In this document: positions 44,822 through 53,003 of the stretch, piece after piece
How the letters are laid out: every line of letters begins with the position of its first letter
How positions within the stretch are numbered: the stretch's first letter is position 1
Assembly (NCBI RefSeq): GCF_001650195.1
Contig: NZ_LXYR01000035.1
Coordinates: 1-53,986, forward strand
Length of the DNA stretch: 53,986 nt
DNA from: Phormidesmis priestleyi BC1401
Lineage (GTDB): Bacteria; Cyanobacteriota; Cyanobacteriia; Leptolyngbyales; Leptolyngbyaceae
Direction: 5' to 3'
The notes under the pieces: model-generated
What the model saw: the letters and a program-made list of their open reading frames with translations, nothing else
Databases searched by the model: none
What the model was told of the DNA's origin: nothing
Position numbers and translations under genes: made by a program

Positions 44822-46159
44822 ATGACAGCAGGATTTTTAGATTTGATTCAACAACGCTACGGAGACGGTCAATATCCCGGTGATAGCAACGGCGGCGCAT
44901 CAGGAGCGACTGGACAAGGACAACCCAGCAAGCGCCCCGGCAACTTCATGTTTGCAACGGGAATCGAATGTTCTTACCCAACCATTGATCACGGAAAAAC
45001 TCGCCGCGATGAACTGGAAGAATGTGGTCATTATCAACACTGGCAAAAAGATCTGCATCTGGTTAAAGATCTCGGTTTAAATGTCTTGCGATACGGCTTA
45101 CCTTATCATCGCATTCACCTTGATGCCGGACGCTTTGACTGGAGTTTTGCCGATGAAGTCATGCACGAAATGCAGCGACTAGAGATCACACCCATTCTTG
45201 ACTTAATGCACTTTGGTGTTCCTGACTGGTTGGGCAACTTTCAAAACCCCGAACTGCCGATTCACTTTGCAGACTATTGCGCGGCAGTTGCCGATCGCTA
45301 TCCGTGGGTTCGTTATTACACGCCTGTAAACGAGATCTATGTGACCGCACGAGTCAGCGCTAAAGATGGAATTTGGAACGAGCAACTCAAGAGCGATCGG
45401 GCGTTTGTAACGGCTATGAAGCATATCGTCGCTGCCAGCATTCTCGGCACTCAAAGCCTTGCCCAGAAACGCCCCGATCTCGTCGTGGTGCAAAGTGAGA
45501 GCGCTGAATATATCCACGAAGCTTGCTCGGCTCAGTCTCAAGAAGTCAAGTTGCTCAACAAACTTCGCTTTCTGTCACTGGATTTGCTCTACGCGTTTCC
45601 GCCCGATGCCGATGTCTGTATGTATCTGCTCGACAACGGCTTAACTCGCGCCGAATATGACTGGTTTATGGCTGGTGAGCCACCTGGATATCAGGTGATG
45701 GGCAATGACTATTATGGACGCAACGAGCGCATTCTCTTACCCGATGGCACGATGTGTCAGAGTGGAGACGTGATGGGTTGGTACCAAATTACTAGAGAGT
45801 ATTACGATCGCTATCGCAAACCCGTGATGCACACGGAGACGAATGTGTTAGATGCTGAAAAAGCACCCTGCTGGTTATGGAAACAGTGGGTCAACGTGCT
45901 GCAAATGCGAAAAGACGGCATCCCAGTATTAGGGTTCACCTGGTATAGCCTGATTGACCAGATCGATTGGGATATCGAACTCGCTGAGAAAAAAGGCACT
46001 GTGAATCCCTGCGGTTTGTTTGACTTAAAGCGAAATCCGCGTCCTGTTGCTCAGGCATATCGCGACTTGCTAAAAGAATTTGGACAGATGACGATCGTGC
46101 CTCATGGCGAAATGTTTGAGGTCACGAGTCAGCCCGCTCGCCTCAAAGTAGAGGTTTGA
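44822..46159 (+). CDS. Family 1-like glycoside hydrolase
   Basis: 445 residues forming a GH1-type barrel. FMFATGIECSYPTIDHGKTR is the start, DLGLNVLRYGLPYHRIHLD follows, then acid/base TPVNEI (Glu171), and nucleophile VMHTETNVLD (Glu339). A GFTWYSLIDQIDWDIELAEK segment and KRNPRPVAQAYRDLL end the barrel. Both catalytic glutamates are present. No signal peptide, so it is likely cytosolic. It starts 15 bases after the GMC gene, so the three enzymes probably act on one saccharide or glycoside. The specific sugar cannot be told. Confidence 0.85.
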   Translation: MTAGFLDLIQQRYGDGQYPGDSNGGASGATGQGQPSKRPGNFMFATGIECSYPTIDHGKTRRDELEECGHYQHWQKDLHLVKDLGLNVLRYGLPYHRIHLDAGRFDWSFADEVMHEMQRLEITPILDLMHFGVPDWLGNFQNPELPIHFADYCAAVADRYPWVRYYTPVNEIYVTARVSAKDGIWNEQLKSDRAFVTAMKHIVAASILGTQSLAQKRPDLVVVQSESAEYIHEACSAQSQEVKLLNKLRFLSLDLLYAFPPDADVCMYLLDNGLTRAEYDWFMAGEPPGYQVMGNDYYGRNERILLPDGTMCQSGDVMGWYQITREYYDRYRKPVMHTETNVLDAEKAPCWLWKQWVNVLQMRKDGIPVLGFTWYSLIDQIDWDIELAEKKGTVNPCGLFDLKRNPRPVAQAYRDLLKEFGQMTIVPHGEMFEVTSQPARLKVEV

Positions 46160-46382
46160 TGAGCGGGTTCTGCCAGCTACAATTTCGCTTTGATTCGGAT
46201 CAAAGCACCGAGGCAAATGGGCAAAACTTAGCTGATGGCAAGAACGCTAAATCACGCGAGACAAAAGGGCTATCAAACGATTTTCTTTAGTTTTCAATGG
46301 GCGAATCGATAATAGACCTCCTGCATGAATAAACTTCTCAATACAAACTCTCTCAGATCTCGCTCCGTTGAGGTCGGTTTGT

Positions 46383-46419
46383 GCCCCCTAAATCCCCCAG
46401 AATGGGGGATTTAGGGGGC
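46383..46419 (+). terminator. Perfect 17-bp hairpin downstream of the GH1 operon
   Basis: GCCCCCTAAATCCCCCA, a gaa loop, then TGGGGGATTTAGGGGGC: very stable. No U-run follows immediately, but its place after the last operon gene fits transcription termination. The same C-rich palindrome is a dispersed element in many cyanobacteria, so it may be a repeat rather than a dedicated terminator. Confidence 0.55.
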
Positions 46420-46463
46420 GTTCCCAGATTCACGCAGGGGGTCTAACGTTTTTTGGATTTGTT

Positions 46464-46727
46464 GTGGCAATTGAACTGCACGACAAAATCCAAACGTCAG
46501 CCCCTCTGAACCTGCGAAAGTGGAGCCTCGGCAATGGTAGAAGAGCGATCGGTGAAATCATAAACACAGCAAATGAATGTGCCGAAATAGGAAATGCGAT
46601 TGCATCTAATGCTACCAATAACATTCAAAGTAACCGTTGGGCAACTAGGATGAAATCATCGGAGACCGTCGATCGCCGTGATTCAACCACTCAAAAAATG
46701 ATCCATTTTGATGAGTTCATTGAATAA
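46464..46727 (+). CDS. Possible small ORF, unassigned
   Basis: An 87-codon frame from GTG 46464 with Lys/Arg/Asn-rich content (NLRKWSLGNGRRAIGEIINT). No ribosome binding site or family similarity is seen, and the antisense strand also has a 64-codon frame. It is the only coding candidate in the 46160-46997 gap; the rest of that stretch holds the hairpin at 46383 and nothing else I can identify. Confidence 0.2.
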   Translation: MAIELHDKIQTSAPLNLRKWSLGNGRRAIGEIINTANECAEIGNAIASNATNNIQSNRWATRMKSSETVDRRDSTTQKMIHFDEFIE

Positions 46728-46997
46728 TATCTAAAGAACTCAGAGAGTCGTTGCAAGCGGTTTCAACGTCTCTGATCAATTCAGCAGTCAAGGGTGTCCT
46801 ACTTAAGCTGATTTAATTAAAGAAACGAATGCTAATTTTAGATTTGCGATCTCCGATCGGGAAAGCTTAGTGGATAGAGGATTCTGGGATTCCTATTCAC
46901 ACCTTCAACGGTTGAGACGGTGTAAAATGTGCCTCTGCACTGCTTAAAATCACCGCTTGGTCGTGAGATCGCTCTTCATCCTAGCCGGAACTGTATC

Positions 46998-47735
46998 ATG
47001 TCCCCTTGCACCATCACGTTCTCCGATCGCACTGCCACTGTTGTCTCCGTCGAGTCCTTGGCAGAGTTTCCAGGCATCCTCAACAACACCGATATTCCTC
47101 AATCTCGTCCCACCCTTGTGGTGATTGGCGGTGCTAGTCGGCTCAACCCAGAAGACTCCGATCGGGTGCGGCTCCTCTTTACCCAAGCCCTCGCCCCGAT
47201 CGCTCAACGCTATCAAGCGGTAGTCGTGGATGGCGGCACCGACACTGGAGTGATGCGCCTTATGGGTCAAGCACGAGCAGAACTGCACGCCACCTTTCCC
47301 CTCATCGGAGTCAGCCCGATCGGGCTTGTGACACTACCTGGTCAAACTTCGACTCTAGAAGACGCTGCCCCTTTAGAACCCAACCACACGCATTTCTTTC
47401 TCGTTCCTGGCGCTCGCTGGGGAGACGAATCGATCTGGCTTGCCCAAGTTGCCAGCGCGATCGCTGCCGATGCGCCCTCCATCACCGTCTTAATCAACGG
47501 CGGTGACGTGACGTGGGAAGATGCCACGCAAAATGTGAACATGGGACGATCGCTGATTGTCGTTGCTGGATCAGGCAGAACCGCCGACATTCTGGCGGCG
47601 GCTGTCCACGGAGATGTGAGTGACGATCGAGCCAAAAAATTGATTCAAAGTGGATTAGTGCGGTCTATCGATCTAGCGGATGGAAGTGCGGCTCTAGCTC
47701 AGATAATAGAAGCAGCATTTATGATTAAGAGATAA
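46998..47735 (+). CDS. SLOG-domain protein (LSDAT/TRPM-like), nucleotide sensor candidate
   Basis: 245 residues from ATG 46998; an upstream in-frame GTG at 46929 is less likely. The Rossmann-like core reads PTLVVIGGASRLNPEDSDRV, RYQAVVVDGGTDTGVMRLMG, FPLIGVSPIGLVTLPG and NHTHFFLVPGARWGDESIWL. This is the SLOG fold of the LSDAT type, related to the domain at the N-terminus of TRPM channels. SLOG proteins are predicted to sense or process nucleotide-derived ligands. One base separates it from the SLATT gene, so they are co-translated. Together they match the predicted SLOG-SLATT conflict modules. Confidence 0.8.
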   Translation: MSPCTITFSDRTATVVSVESLAEFPGILNNTDIPQSRPTLVVIGGASRLNPEDSDRVRLLFTQALAPIAQRYQAVVVDGGTDTGVMRLMGQARAELHATFPLIGVSPIGLVTLPGQTSTLEDAAPLEPNHTHFFLVPGARWGDESIWLAQVASAIAADAPSITVLINGGDVTWEDATQNVNMGRSLIVVAGSGRTADILAAAVHGDVSDDRAKKLIQSGLVRSIDLADGSAALAQIIEAAFMIKR

Positions 47736-47736
47736 A

Positions 47737-48312
47737 ATGTCTACCGATCCTCAGCCCTCAAACTTGACCTATAACCAGCAGCTAAAGCAGAAGTTTGACA
47801 GCCTTATTGACGACCTAGAGATCGAATCGCTACACAAAGAGTATCTCAAGTCTCGCTGGCTCGATCAGGTGCTGTGGATGGAAGACCGCGCCACTCAAAT
47901 GCGAAACTGGCATCGTCGATTGCGCTTAACGGTGATTGTTGCCAGTGCCATCGTCCCGATTCTCGTTGCCCTCAACTTTAATGAAGACAAAGCGTTTGAC
48001 AAGTGGCTCAAAGTCGGAACAATTAGCATTAGTGCCCTCGTAACGGTGAGTTCGGCAGTGGAAGCGTTTAATCAGTTCGGCGATCGCTGGTATAGCTATC
48101 GTCGATCGGCAGAGCTTCTCAAAACCCACGGCTGGCAGTTTTTGCAGTTGGGCGGCGTGTATCGGACTTACAAAACACATGCTGAGGCGCTACCCGTTTT
48201 CACTGAGCAGGTCGAGGGAATCATTCAGCGCGATGTGGATGTCTACACGGCTGAAGCGGTGAAAACTCGAAAACGAGACGACGATGAGCCAGAGAAACCT
48301 CCTAATAGTTAG
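47737..48312 (+). CDS. SLATT (DUF4231) two-membrane-helix effector candidate
   Basis: 191 residues. After a helical start (DDLEIESLHKEYLKSRWLDQ, then VLWMEDRA) come two membrane helices, LTVIVASAIVPILVALNF (~66-83) and WLKVGTISISALVTVSSAVE (~91-110). A soluble part follows with FGDRWYSYRRSAELLKTHGW and FTEQVEGIIQRDVDVYTAEA, then a charged tail. This is the SLATT pattern (SMODS/SLOG-associating 2TM effector). By published prediction such proteins may form pores that kill or arrest the cell when the partner sensor fires. It directly follows the SLOG gene. Function here is untested. Confidence 0.82.
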   Translation: MSTDPQPSNLTYNQQLKQKFDSLIDDLEIESLHKEYLKSRWLDQVLWMEDRATQMRNWHRRLRLTVIVASAIVPILVALNFNEDKAFDKWLKVGTISISALVTVSSAVEAFNQFGDRWYSYRRSAELLKTHGWQFLQLGGVYRTYKTHAEALPVFTEQVEGIIQRDVDVYTAEAVKTRKRDDDEPEKPPNS

Positions 48313-48409
48313 GATGTGTGCGAAGTCCATCACAGACCCTACATAAAATTAGAGAACTCAAGTCAGCTTGCTACAATTTCAGCAGAACCAGAGTTAACCC
48401 AGCATCGCT

Positions 48410-48652
48410 ATGCAAGAAATTGAAGTGCAAGGCACGATCGACGAACAGGGCTATATTCGGCTTGACCAACCGCTCAAGATCAGTAACCGAAGCAATGTTC
48501 GCATCATTGTGATGGTTCCTGAAGACTCTGAACTGGATGGCTATGATGAGCCAGATGAAAGTGTCTTAGCTGGACTGCGCCAAGCCCTCAGCGAAGTTAA
48601 GGCAGGTAAAACAATTCCGCTGTCTGAGCTTTGGGACGGCATTGATGAGTGA
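48410..48652 (+). CDS. Antitoxin of a RelE/ParE-type pair
   Basis: 80 residues. MQEIEVQGTIDEQGYIRLDQ and NVRIIVMVPEDSELDGYDEP give a short strand-rich DNA-binding half and an acidic helical C-terminus (SVLAGLRQALSEVKAGKTIP). The stop (48650-48652) overlaps the downstream toxin frame, whose ATG is at 48645. It should neutralise the toxin and autoregulate. Part of its 3' end is copied at 52044. Confidence 0.75.
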   Translation: MQEIEVQGTIDEQGYIRLDQPLKISNRSNVRIIVMVPEDSELDGYDEPDESVLAGLRQALSEVKAGKTIPLSELWDGIDE

Positions 48653-49001
48653 TGAAGGCTCTATAGAGATTATTGCTGCTCCTGAATTTCAGCGACGAGT
48701 CCGCGATCTCTCCAAAAAATATCGTCAAATTCGTCGCGATCTTGAACCTGTTCTCGCGCGGCTTCGAGTTGGGGAGTTTGTGGGCGATCAGGTTCAAGGA
48801 ACGGGTCATACCGTCTTTAAGGAACGAGTCAAGAACAGTGATATTCCAACAGGTAAACGAGGGGGATATCGACTGATTTATCAACTCGTTTCTCCAATGT
48901 GTGTTGTTCTACTTTTGATTTATCCAAAATCAGAGCAGTCTGATGTGCCTGCTAAGGACATCATCAGCATCATTAAAGAATTTAATTCGCCTGAAGAGTA
49001 G
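48645..49001 (+). CDS. RelE/ParE-family toxin
   Basis: 118 residues from ATG 48645. IEIIAAPEFQRRVRDLSKKY then RQIRRDLEPVLARLRVGEFV and KRGGYRLIYQLVSPMCVVLL, LIYPKSEQSDV follow the RelE fold: two helices, then the R-x-x-Y-x strand and a further strand. The frame appears intact. The class is an mRNA interferase or gyrase inhibitor depending on subtype; the conserved Arg/Tyr strand favours a RelE/HigB-like nuclease. A truncated second copy of its 5' end lies at 52084. Confidence 0.8.
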   Translation: MSDEGSIEIIAAPEFQRRVRDLSKKYRQIRRDLEPVLARLRVGEFVGDQVQGTGHTVFKERVKNSDIPTGKRGGYRLIYQLVSPMCVVLLLIYPKSEQSDVPAKDIISIIKEFNSPEE

Positions 49002-49125
49002 CGTGAGCAACGCAGTCATCACGTTGGAATAGATCGAGCGATCGTTGTTTGTGAAGTGCGATCGCAGGTCAAAATCATCGATGCAATTCGCCATCATCGT
49101 TCTTGCACTGCATTCTCTACTCCCC

Positions 49126-51435
49126 TCATTTCGAGGTGCGTTGCGCTTGCCAGCTTTCGCCGAGTTGGGTCTCGCATTGTTTTTGCTCGGTGGTCTGCTT
49201 GGGGTCGTCGAGGATGTAAGTCTTGAGGCGTTGGCAGGCGCGGCGGAGAAGGCTGTCGAGGTTGAGGTCGATGCGATAGAGTTTAACGATCGAGTTCTTG
49301 GAATCAGGGAGGGGTGCGCCGAAATAGGAGGGTCGAGTGACGATGGCGATCGTCTGCCAATCTAGACTAAATGTTGGAGAACCTCCCTCAAATTGACCTA
49401 ATTGATTGCCGTCTCTGTCCCAGAGTTTGGTGCTGCCATCCAATCCCCCTATGGCGATGCGGCTCCCATCGGGGCTGAATGCCACACTATTAACGATGCC
49501 TTGATTGCTGTTGATACTGGTGATGGGTTTGCCGTCTCTGTCCCAGAGTTTGGTGCTGCCATCCAATCCCCCTATGGCGATGCGGCTCCCATCGGGGCTG
49601 AATGCCACACTATTAACGATGCCTTGATTGCTGTTGATACTGGTGATGGGTTTGCCGTCTCTGTCCCAGAGTTTGGTGCTGCCATCCAATCCCCCTATGG
49701 CGATGCGGCTCCCATCGGGGCTGAATGCCACACTATTAACGATGCCTTGATTGCTGTTGATACTGGTGATGGGTTTGCCGTCTCTGTCCCAGAGTTTGGT
49801 GCTGCCATCATATCCCCCTGTGGCGATGCGGCTCCCATCGGGGCTGAATGCCACACTATTAACGATGCCTTGATTGCTGTTGATACTGGTGATGGGTTTG
49901 CCGTCTCTGTCCCAGAGTTTGGTGCTGCCATCATATCCCCCTGTGGCGATGCGGCTCCCATCGGGGCTGAATGCCACACTATAAACGCCGTCTTGATCGC
50001 TGTTGATGGTGGTAATGGGTTTGCCGTCTCTGTCCCAGAGTTTGGTGCTGCCATCATCTCCCCCTGTGGCGATGCGGCTCCCATCTGGGCTGAATGCCAC
50101 ACTCCTAACGATGCCTTGATTGCCAGGGAGTCTTGTTCCTTTAATTTTTTCTAAGCCAGATTGCAGCGCTAAGATTGGGCTAAGAGCAGGATACTGATCC
50201 AGCGATTTGCCCTGTCCCCACTTTTGCAACTCAAAGCCTGCCTGCATCGCTAACCGCAAGCCATCGGCTTGATCTACATCAAATCGTCTCAACGCTATAG
50301 ACCCTAATCGCTCAATCTGCGTCCCCGCCTTTGCTTCAACCTGAAGCGCCACTGCTGCTTTTTGTTGATTTTCTGCCACCCTGACTGCTGCATCTGCCTG
50401 CTGTCGCCGTTGCTCTGCCACCTTTGCTTGCTCACTTGCCGCCTGCCTCTGTTGCTCTGCCTGCGCCACCTGCCCCTGCGCCGCCCGAATCTGCCGTTCT
50501 GACTGCGCCAACACCCGCGCTTGTTCTGCCTTCGCTTGCGTCACCGCCTTTTGAGCTTGTGCAGCCTTCGCGTCTGCTGCTTTTAGCTTCGCGTCTGCTG
50601 CTTTGACGTGTCGATCGGCTTGCTGAGTAATCGCATCCGCTTGGTGCTGTGCCGTTGTCACCTTCTGGTCTGCCTGTTGCTCCGTTTCTCGCGCCTTCTG
50701 AGTTGCTGTCGTTGCGTCCTTAGTTGCTTTCAGCGCCAAACCTCCAGCCACACCTGCCCCAATCAGCGTTGCCACCAACACACCAGCGCCAATCTGCACC
50801 ATGCGCGTTGCTCGCCGCCCCGCCCTAAGCAAAATCGCCGCCGCTTCCTCACTGGTCTGACTCGCTCGAATATATTCCCGTTGTAACTCTGTGGGCTTCG
50901 GCTGCTGCTGGTCTGACTGCACGAGCCAAGCCTGCGATCGCACTAAATCCTCCCCCCGCAGCACAAAACTCGGATTCCGTCCCTCCTTTTTCCACTCGAT
51001 CGCTTTCTCTAAAATCCGTGTATGGGTTCTGACCTGATCTAAGTCGGTGTCGATCGCGGTCGTCAACTGCTCAAAGCCGTGAGCAAAGTCATCTGTCTGC
51101 CGAAAAAACAGCCAATTGTGCTTCGACAACATCGGATGCACCTTTGCCGCCTCGAAGCCCTCACGATGCACGATCGGCACCAGTCTTTTATTGTGCTTTA
51201 CGGCGTGGTCGATCTCTTGGCGGCAAATGTCGGATGCTACCGAATCAGGACTGATTACAAACACAAAGGTATTTGTCCCTTCGATGCCGCGTTCGATCTC
51301 CTGCCACCAATCTGCCGTGAGTGGAATCGCCTGCCAATCGACCCAGATCTCTCGCTGTTCTCTGTGCAGAGCATCATGCAGCGATTGCACAAAGGCTTTG
51401 TCCTTCCGAGAATATGAGAGAAAAACGTCAGTCAT
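49126..51435 (-). CDS. TIR-coiled-coil-WD40 protein
   Basis: 769 residues. A TIR domain (~1-130) begins TDVFLSYSRKDKAFVQSLHD and has the SDICRQEI loop with Glu74, the position of the NADase glutamate in many TIR enzymes. A membrane helix (~213-235) and a long Ala/Gln-rich coiled coil (~240-370) follow. Then come six WD units of 41 residues each (439-684) that are nearly identical (VAFSPDGSRIA, GGLDGSTKLWDRDGKPITSI), a divergent seventh blade and a Cys/Lys-rich tail (LLRRACQRLKTYILDDP). TIR proteins of this plan are linked to bacterial immunity or stress signalling. The WD propeller probably senses a partner. Flanked by TA fragments. Confidence 0.85.
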   Translation of the reverse strand: MTDVFLSYSRKDKAFVQSLHDALHREQREIWVDWQAIPLTADWWQEIERGIEGTNTFVFVISPDSVASDICRQEIDHAVKHNKRLVPIVHREGFEAAKVHPMLSKHNWLFFRQTDDFAHGFEQLTTAIDTDLDQVRTHTRILEKAIEWKKEGRNPSFVLRGEDLVRSQAWLVQSDQQQPKPTELQREYIRASQTSEEAAAILLRAGRRATRMVQIGAGVLVATLIGAGVAGGLALKATKDATTATQKARETEQQADQKVTTAQHQADAITQQADRHVKAADAKLKAADAKAAQAQKAVTQAKAEQARVLAQSERQIRAAQGQVAQAEQQRQAASEQAKVAEQRRQQADAAVRVAENQQKAAVALQVEAKAGTQIERLGSIALRRFDVDQADGLRLAMQAGFELQKWGQGKSLDQYPALSPILALQSGLEKIKGTRLPGNQGIVRSVAFSPDGSRIATGGDDGSTKLWDRDGKPITTINSDQDGVYSVAFSPDGSRIATGGYDGSTKLWDRDGKPITSINSNQGIVNSVAFSPDGSRIATGGYDGSTKLWDRDGKPITSINSNQGIVNSVAFSPDGSRIAIGGLDGSTKLWDRDGKPITSINSNQGIVNSVAFSPDGSRIAIGGLDGSTKLWDRDGKPITSINSNQGIVNSVAFSPDGSRIAIGGLDGSTKLWDRDGNQLGQFEGGSPTFSLDWQTIAIVTRPSYFGAPLPDSKNSIVKLYRIDLNLDSLLRRACQRLKTYILDDPKQTTEQKQCETQLGESWQAQRTSK
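49384..50121 (-). repeat. Six tandem 123-bp WD40-coding units
   Basis: The coding strand repeats a 123-base unit six times. Several units, including the three nearest 49400, look identical base for base over most of their length, and the first two are slightly different. Such uniformity means recent copying or gene conversion. The antisense frame stays open throughout because 123 is divisible by three, giving a false 250-codon ORF. Confidence 0.9.
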
Positions 51436-51670
51436 AGGATCAGTGGGAGCTTTTCATTCCATCAGTAGAATACAAGTCTGGTCTGCCGATGTCAGTAGGG
51501 TTACAGAATGTCGTTACAGAGATAGCCCGATCGAGCTTCGACGATCGCCCTTTGAGAAGATAGAGCAGGGTCAAGTTTAGAGCGATCGCATAGGATCAAA
51601 GAAGTCGCGAGTATTTAGAAAGTTATAACCATAGGCGATGTGCAACTTCTCTCAAATGCTTGAAAATACA

Positions 51671-51759
51671 GCCCTCACCCTAACCCTCTCCCCCAGGAGA
51701 GGGAACCAGAAAGAATCTGAAAGCCCTTCTCCCTAGGGAGAAGGGTTGGGATGAGGGTG
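51671..51759. repeat. Dispersed CTCTCC palindrome
   Basis: gccctcaccctaaccctctc, a fold-back, then cttctccctagggagaaggg and ttgggatgagggtg. It sits upstream of the TIR-WD40 gene. The 51436-51782 gap contains nothing else identified. Confidence 0.85.
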
Positions 51760-51782
51760 AATTGGTTACACATCACCTAACC

Positions 51783-52001
51783 ATGTCTCTAGCTGAGCTA
51801 ATTCCTTTGGTGAATGACCTGAATCAGTCAGGCGAACTAACGCTCTTCAAACTCTTAGCGGCACAGGTTCCAGATGCCAAACTGCGGGTTGTGTTTTCTG
51901 CGTCAGCGTATCCTGTTGGGTCGCCGTATGATGCAACCTAAGCCGCAGATGTTCTGATGCAAATGATCAAGGATGACCGAGAGGCATCGACTCATGCTTA
52001 G
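51783..52001 (+). pseudogene. Decayed antitoxin gene with in-frame stop
   Basis: ATG 51783 opens MSLAELIPLVNDLNQSGELT and LFKLLAAQVPDAKLRVVFSA, a pattern familiar from small cyanobacterial antitoxins (MSLxELIPxVxxLxxxxKxxLxxxL). It continues to AYPVGSPYDAT and stops at TAA 51939-51941. The same frame resumes as AADVLMQMIKDDREASTHA and ends at TAG 51999-52001, so it spans 72 residues with one stop. In the family the usual text around the break is YPVWSPYDAxEAADVLxxML, so a single change of Glu (GAA) to TAA is a simple explanation. No intact toxin follows. Confidence 0.7.
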
Positions 52002-52173
52002 TACGATCGAGGTTCCGTTTGCGGATGGTGAAGCATTGCCGACGGTAACACAATTCCGATGTCTGAGCTTTGGGATGGCATTAATGAGTGATGAAGGCTC
52101 TATAGAGATTATTGCTGCTCCTGAGTTTAAGCGACGAATCTGCGATCGCTGCCTCTCTATCGAATTAGTCTAA
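51994..52173 (+). pseudogene. Chimeric remnant: antitoxin start joined to a copy of the RelE pair
   Basis: An ATG at 51994 opens MLSTIEVPFADGEAL, like the first strands of a small antitoxin. From 52044 to 52147 the DNA copies 48605-48708, the end of the RelE-type antitoxin and start of its toxin (identity about nine bases in ten). The toxin part begins at ATG 52084 (MSDEGSIEIIAAPEFKRRI) but stops after 29 residues at TAA 52171-52173. It is a decayed duplicate, not a working gene. Confidence 0.75.
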
Positions 52174-52567
52174 TGGAAACACCAAGCCTCAGATTTGCCC
52201 ATGCACTATCGCTCGTTAAGGCGGGAAGTTGTAACTGAAGCGCTAGGGCGAGACAGGCGCGATCGCCTAACGATAAGCCGAAGGATCGAGTTGGCAACCG
52301 CAGCTTGGCAATCTCGCAAGCCAGAAATTCATCTAGAGGTTGGATGTATAGTGCAGTGTTTAATAGTCCTTGCGTGGTGAGGCGATGGGTCACTTCATCG
52401 GGATCTTGTCCTCGCTCAACAAGTTTGGAGAGAGTTTCTGCCCAGTTGACGGCGCTCATCACTGCACCTTGCATCAAAGCAGTTTCGACGATATCTGCAC
52501 CAGATTCGTCACCTAGATACGCTAGCAGCGCGGAGGCATCGAGAACAGATTGAGCAGAAGCAGTCAT
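52157..52567 (-). CDS. vapC: VapC-type PIN-domain ribonuclease toxin
   Basis: 136 residues. The four PIN acidic positions are all present: VLDASALLAYL (Asp10), NWAETLSKL (Glu44), SLGDRACLALAL (Asp102) and LTSDSAWANL (Asp120). Mg-dependent endonucleases of this family cut tRNA or rRNA. Its ATG overlaps the antitoxin stop by four bases (52564-52567), the standard vapBC arrangement. The 3' end overlaps the decayed toxin copy on the other strand by 17 bases. Confidence 0.88.
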   Translation of the reverse strand: MTASAQSVLDASALLAYLGDESGADIVETALMQGAVMSAVNWAETLSKLVERGQDPDEVTHRLTTQGLLNTALYIQPLDEFLACEIAKLRLPTRSFGLSLGDRACLALALQLQLPALTSDSAWANLRLGVSIRLIR

Positions 52568-52824
52568 GGTTGGTTTTCTTGCTGGGCTTCTTGACGACGA
52601 TCGCGAATCAATTCATCAGAGAGATTTGTGTCAGCAGCGCTGTCTTTGAAGATGCCGCGTAGAGAGCGCAGTTGTGATCTCAGATTGGTCAGATGGAGGG
52701 TGCCGTCTGGGTTGAGGGTCAGGATGAAGCGATCGCCGGGTTGAAGACTGAGTTGATGGCGAATGGCATCTGGTAAAACGAGTGCGCCATCTTCGCTGAG
52801 TTCCAAAGTGTGTGATTCAGACAT
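52564..52824 (-). CDS. vapB: VapB-type AbrB antitoxin
   Basis: 86 residues. A SpoVT-AbrB swapped-hairpin domain is visible as LELSEDGALVLPDAIRHQLS then LQPGDRFILTL. The C-terminal part (LRGIFKDSAADTNLSDELIR) is the usual toxin-binding arm. It is the first gene of the pair and should repress its own promoter as a VapBC complex. Stop and VapC start overlap. Confidence 0.85.
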   Translation of the reverse strand: MSESHTLELSEDGALVLPDAIRHQLSLQPGDRFILTLNPDGTLHLTNLRSQLRSLRGIFKDSAADTNLSDELIRDRRQEAQQENQP

Positions 52825-53003
52825 AGGGGTTTGAGACGAGGCTTTAGATTTCAGTATAGCGATCGCTCCGCATTACGCCGGGTTCGTGGTTGTGATCACG
52901 TTGTAATTTTTGGTGAAATCTCATCCCGATCGGGTGCGACCTCTACTTGATTTAGTAGGTCAAGCATGATATCACTGAGTGAGGCAACCAAGAGGTGGTG
53001 AGT

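Noticed and set aside
49384-50121. Regular direct repeats as a possible CRISPR array
   Set aside because: The unit is 123 bp, entirely coding and without variable spacers between short repeats.
49402-50154. 250-codon plus-strand ORF with repeats of VSVPEFGAAI
   Set aside because: It is the antisense shadow of the six 123-bp WD40 units. It stays open only because the unit length is a multiple of three; the minus-strand TIR-WD40 frame has real domains.
51973-52173. 66-codon plus-strand ORF as a genuine small gene
   Set aside because: It joins an antitoxin-like start to a copied fragment of the RelE pair and stops early, so it is a chimera of remnants.
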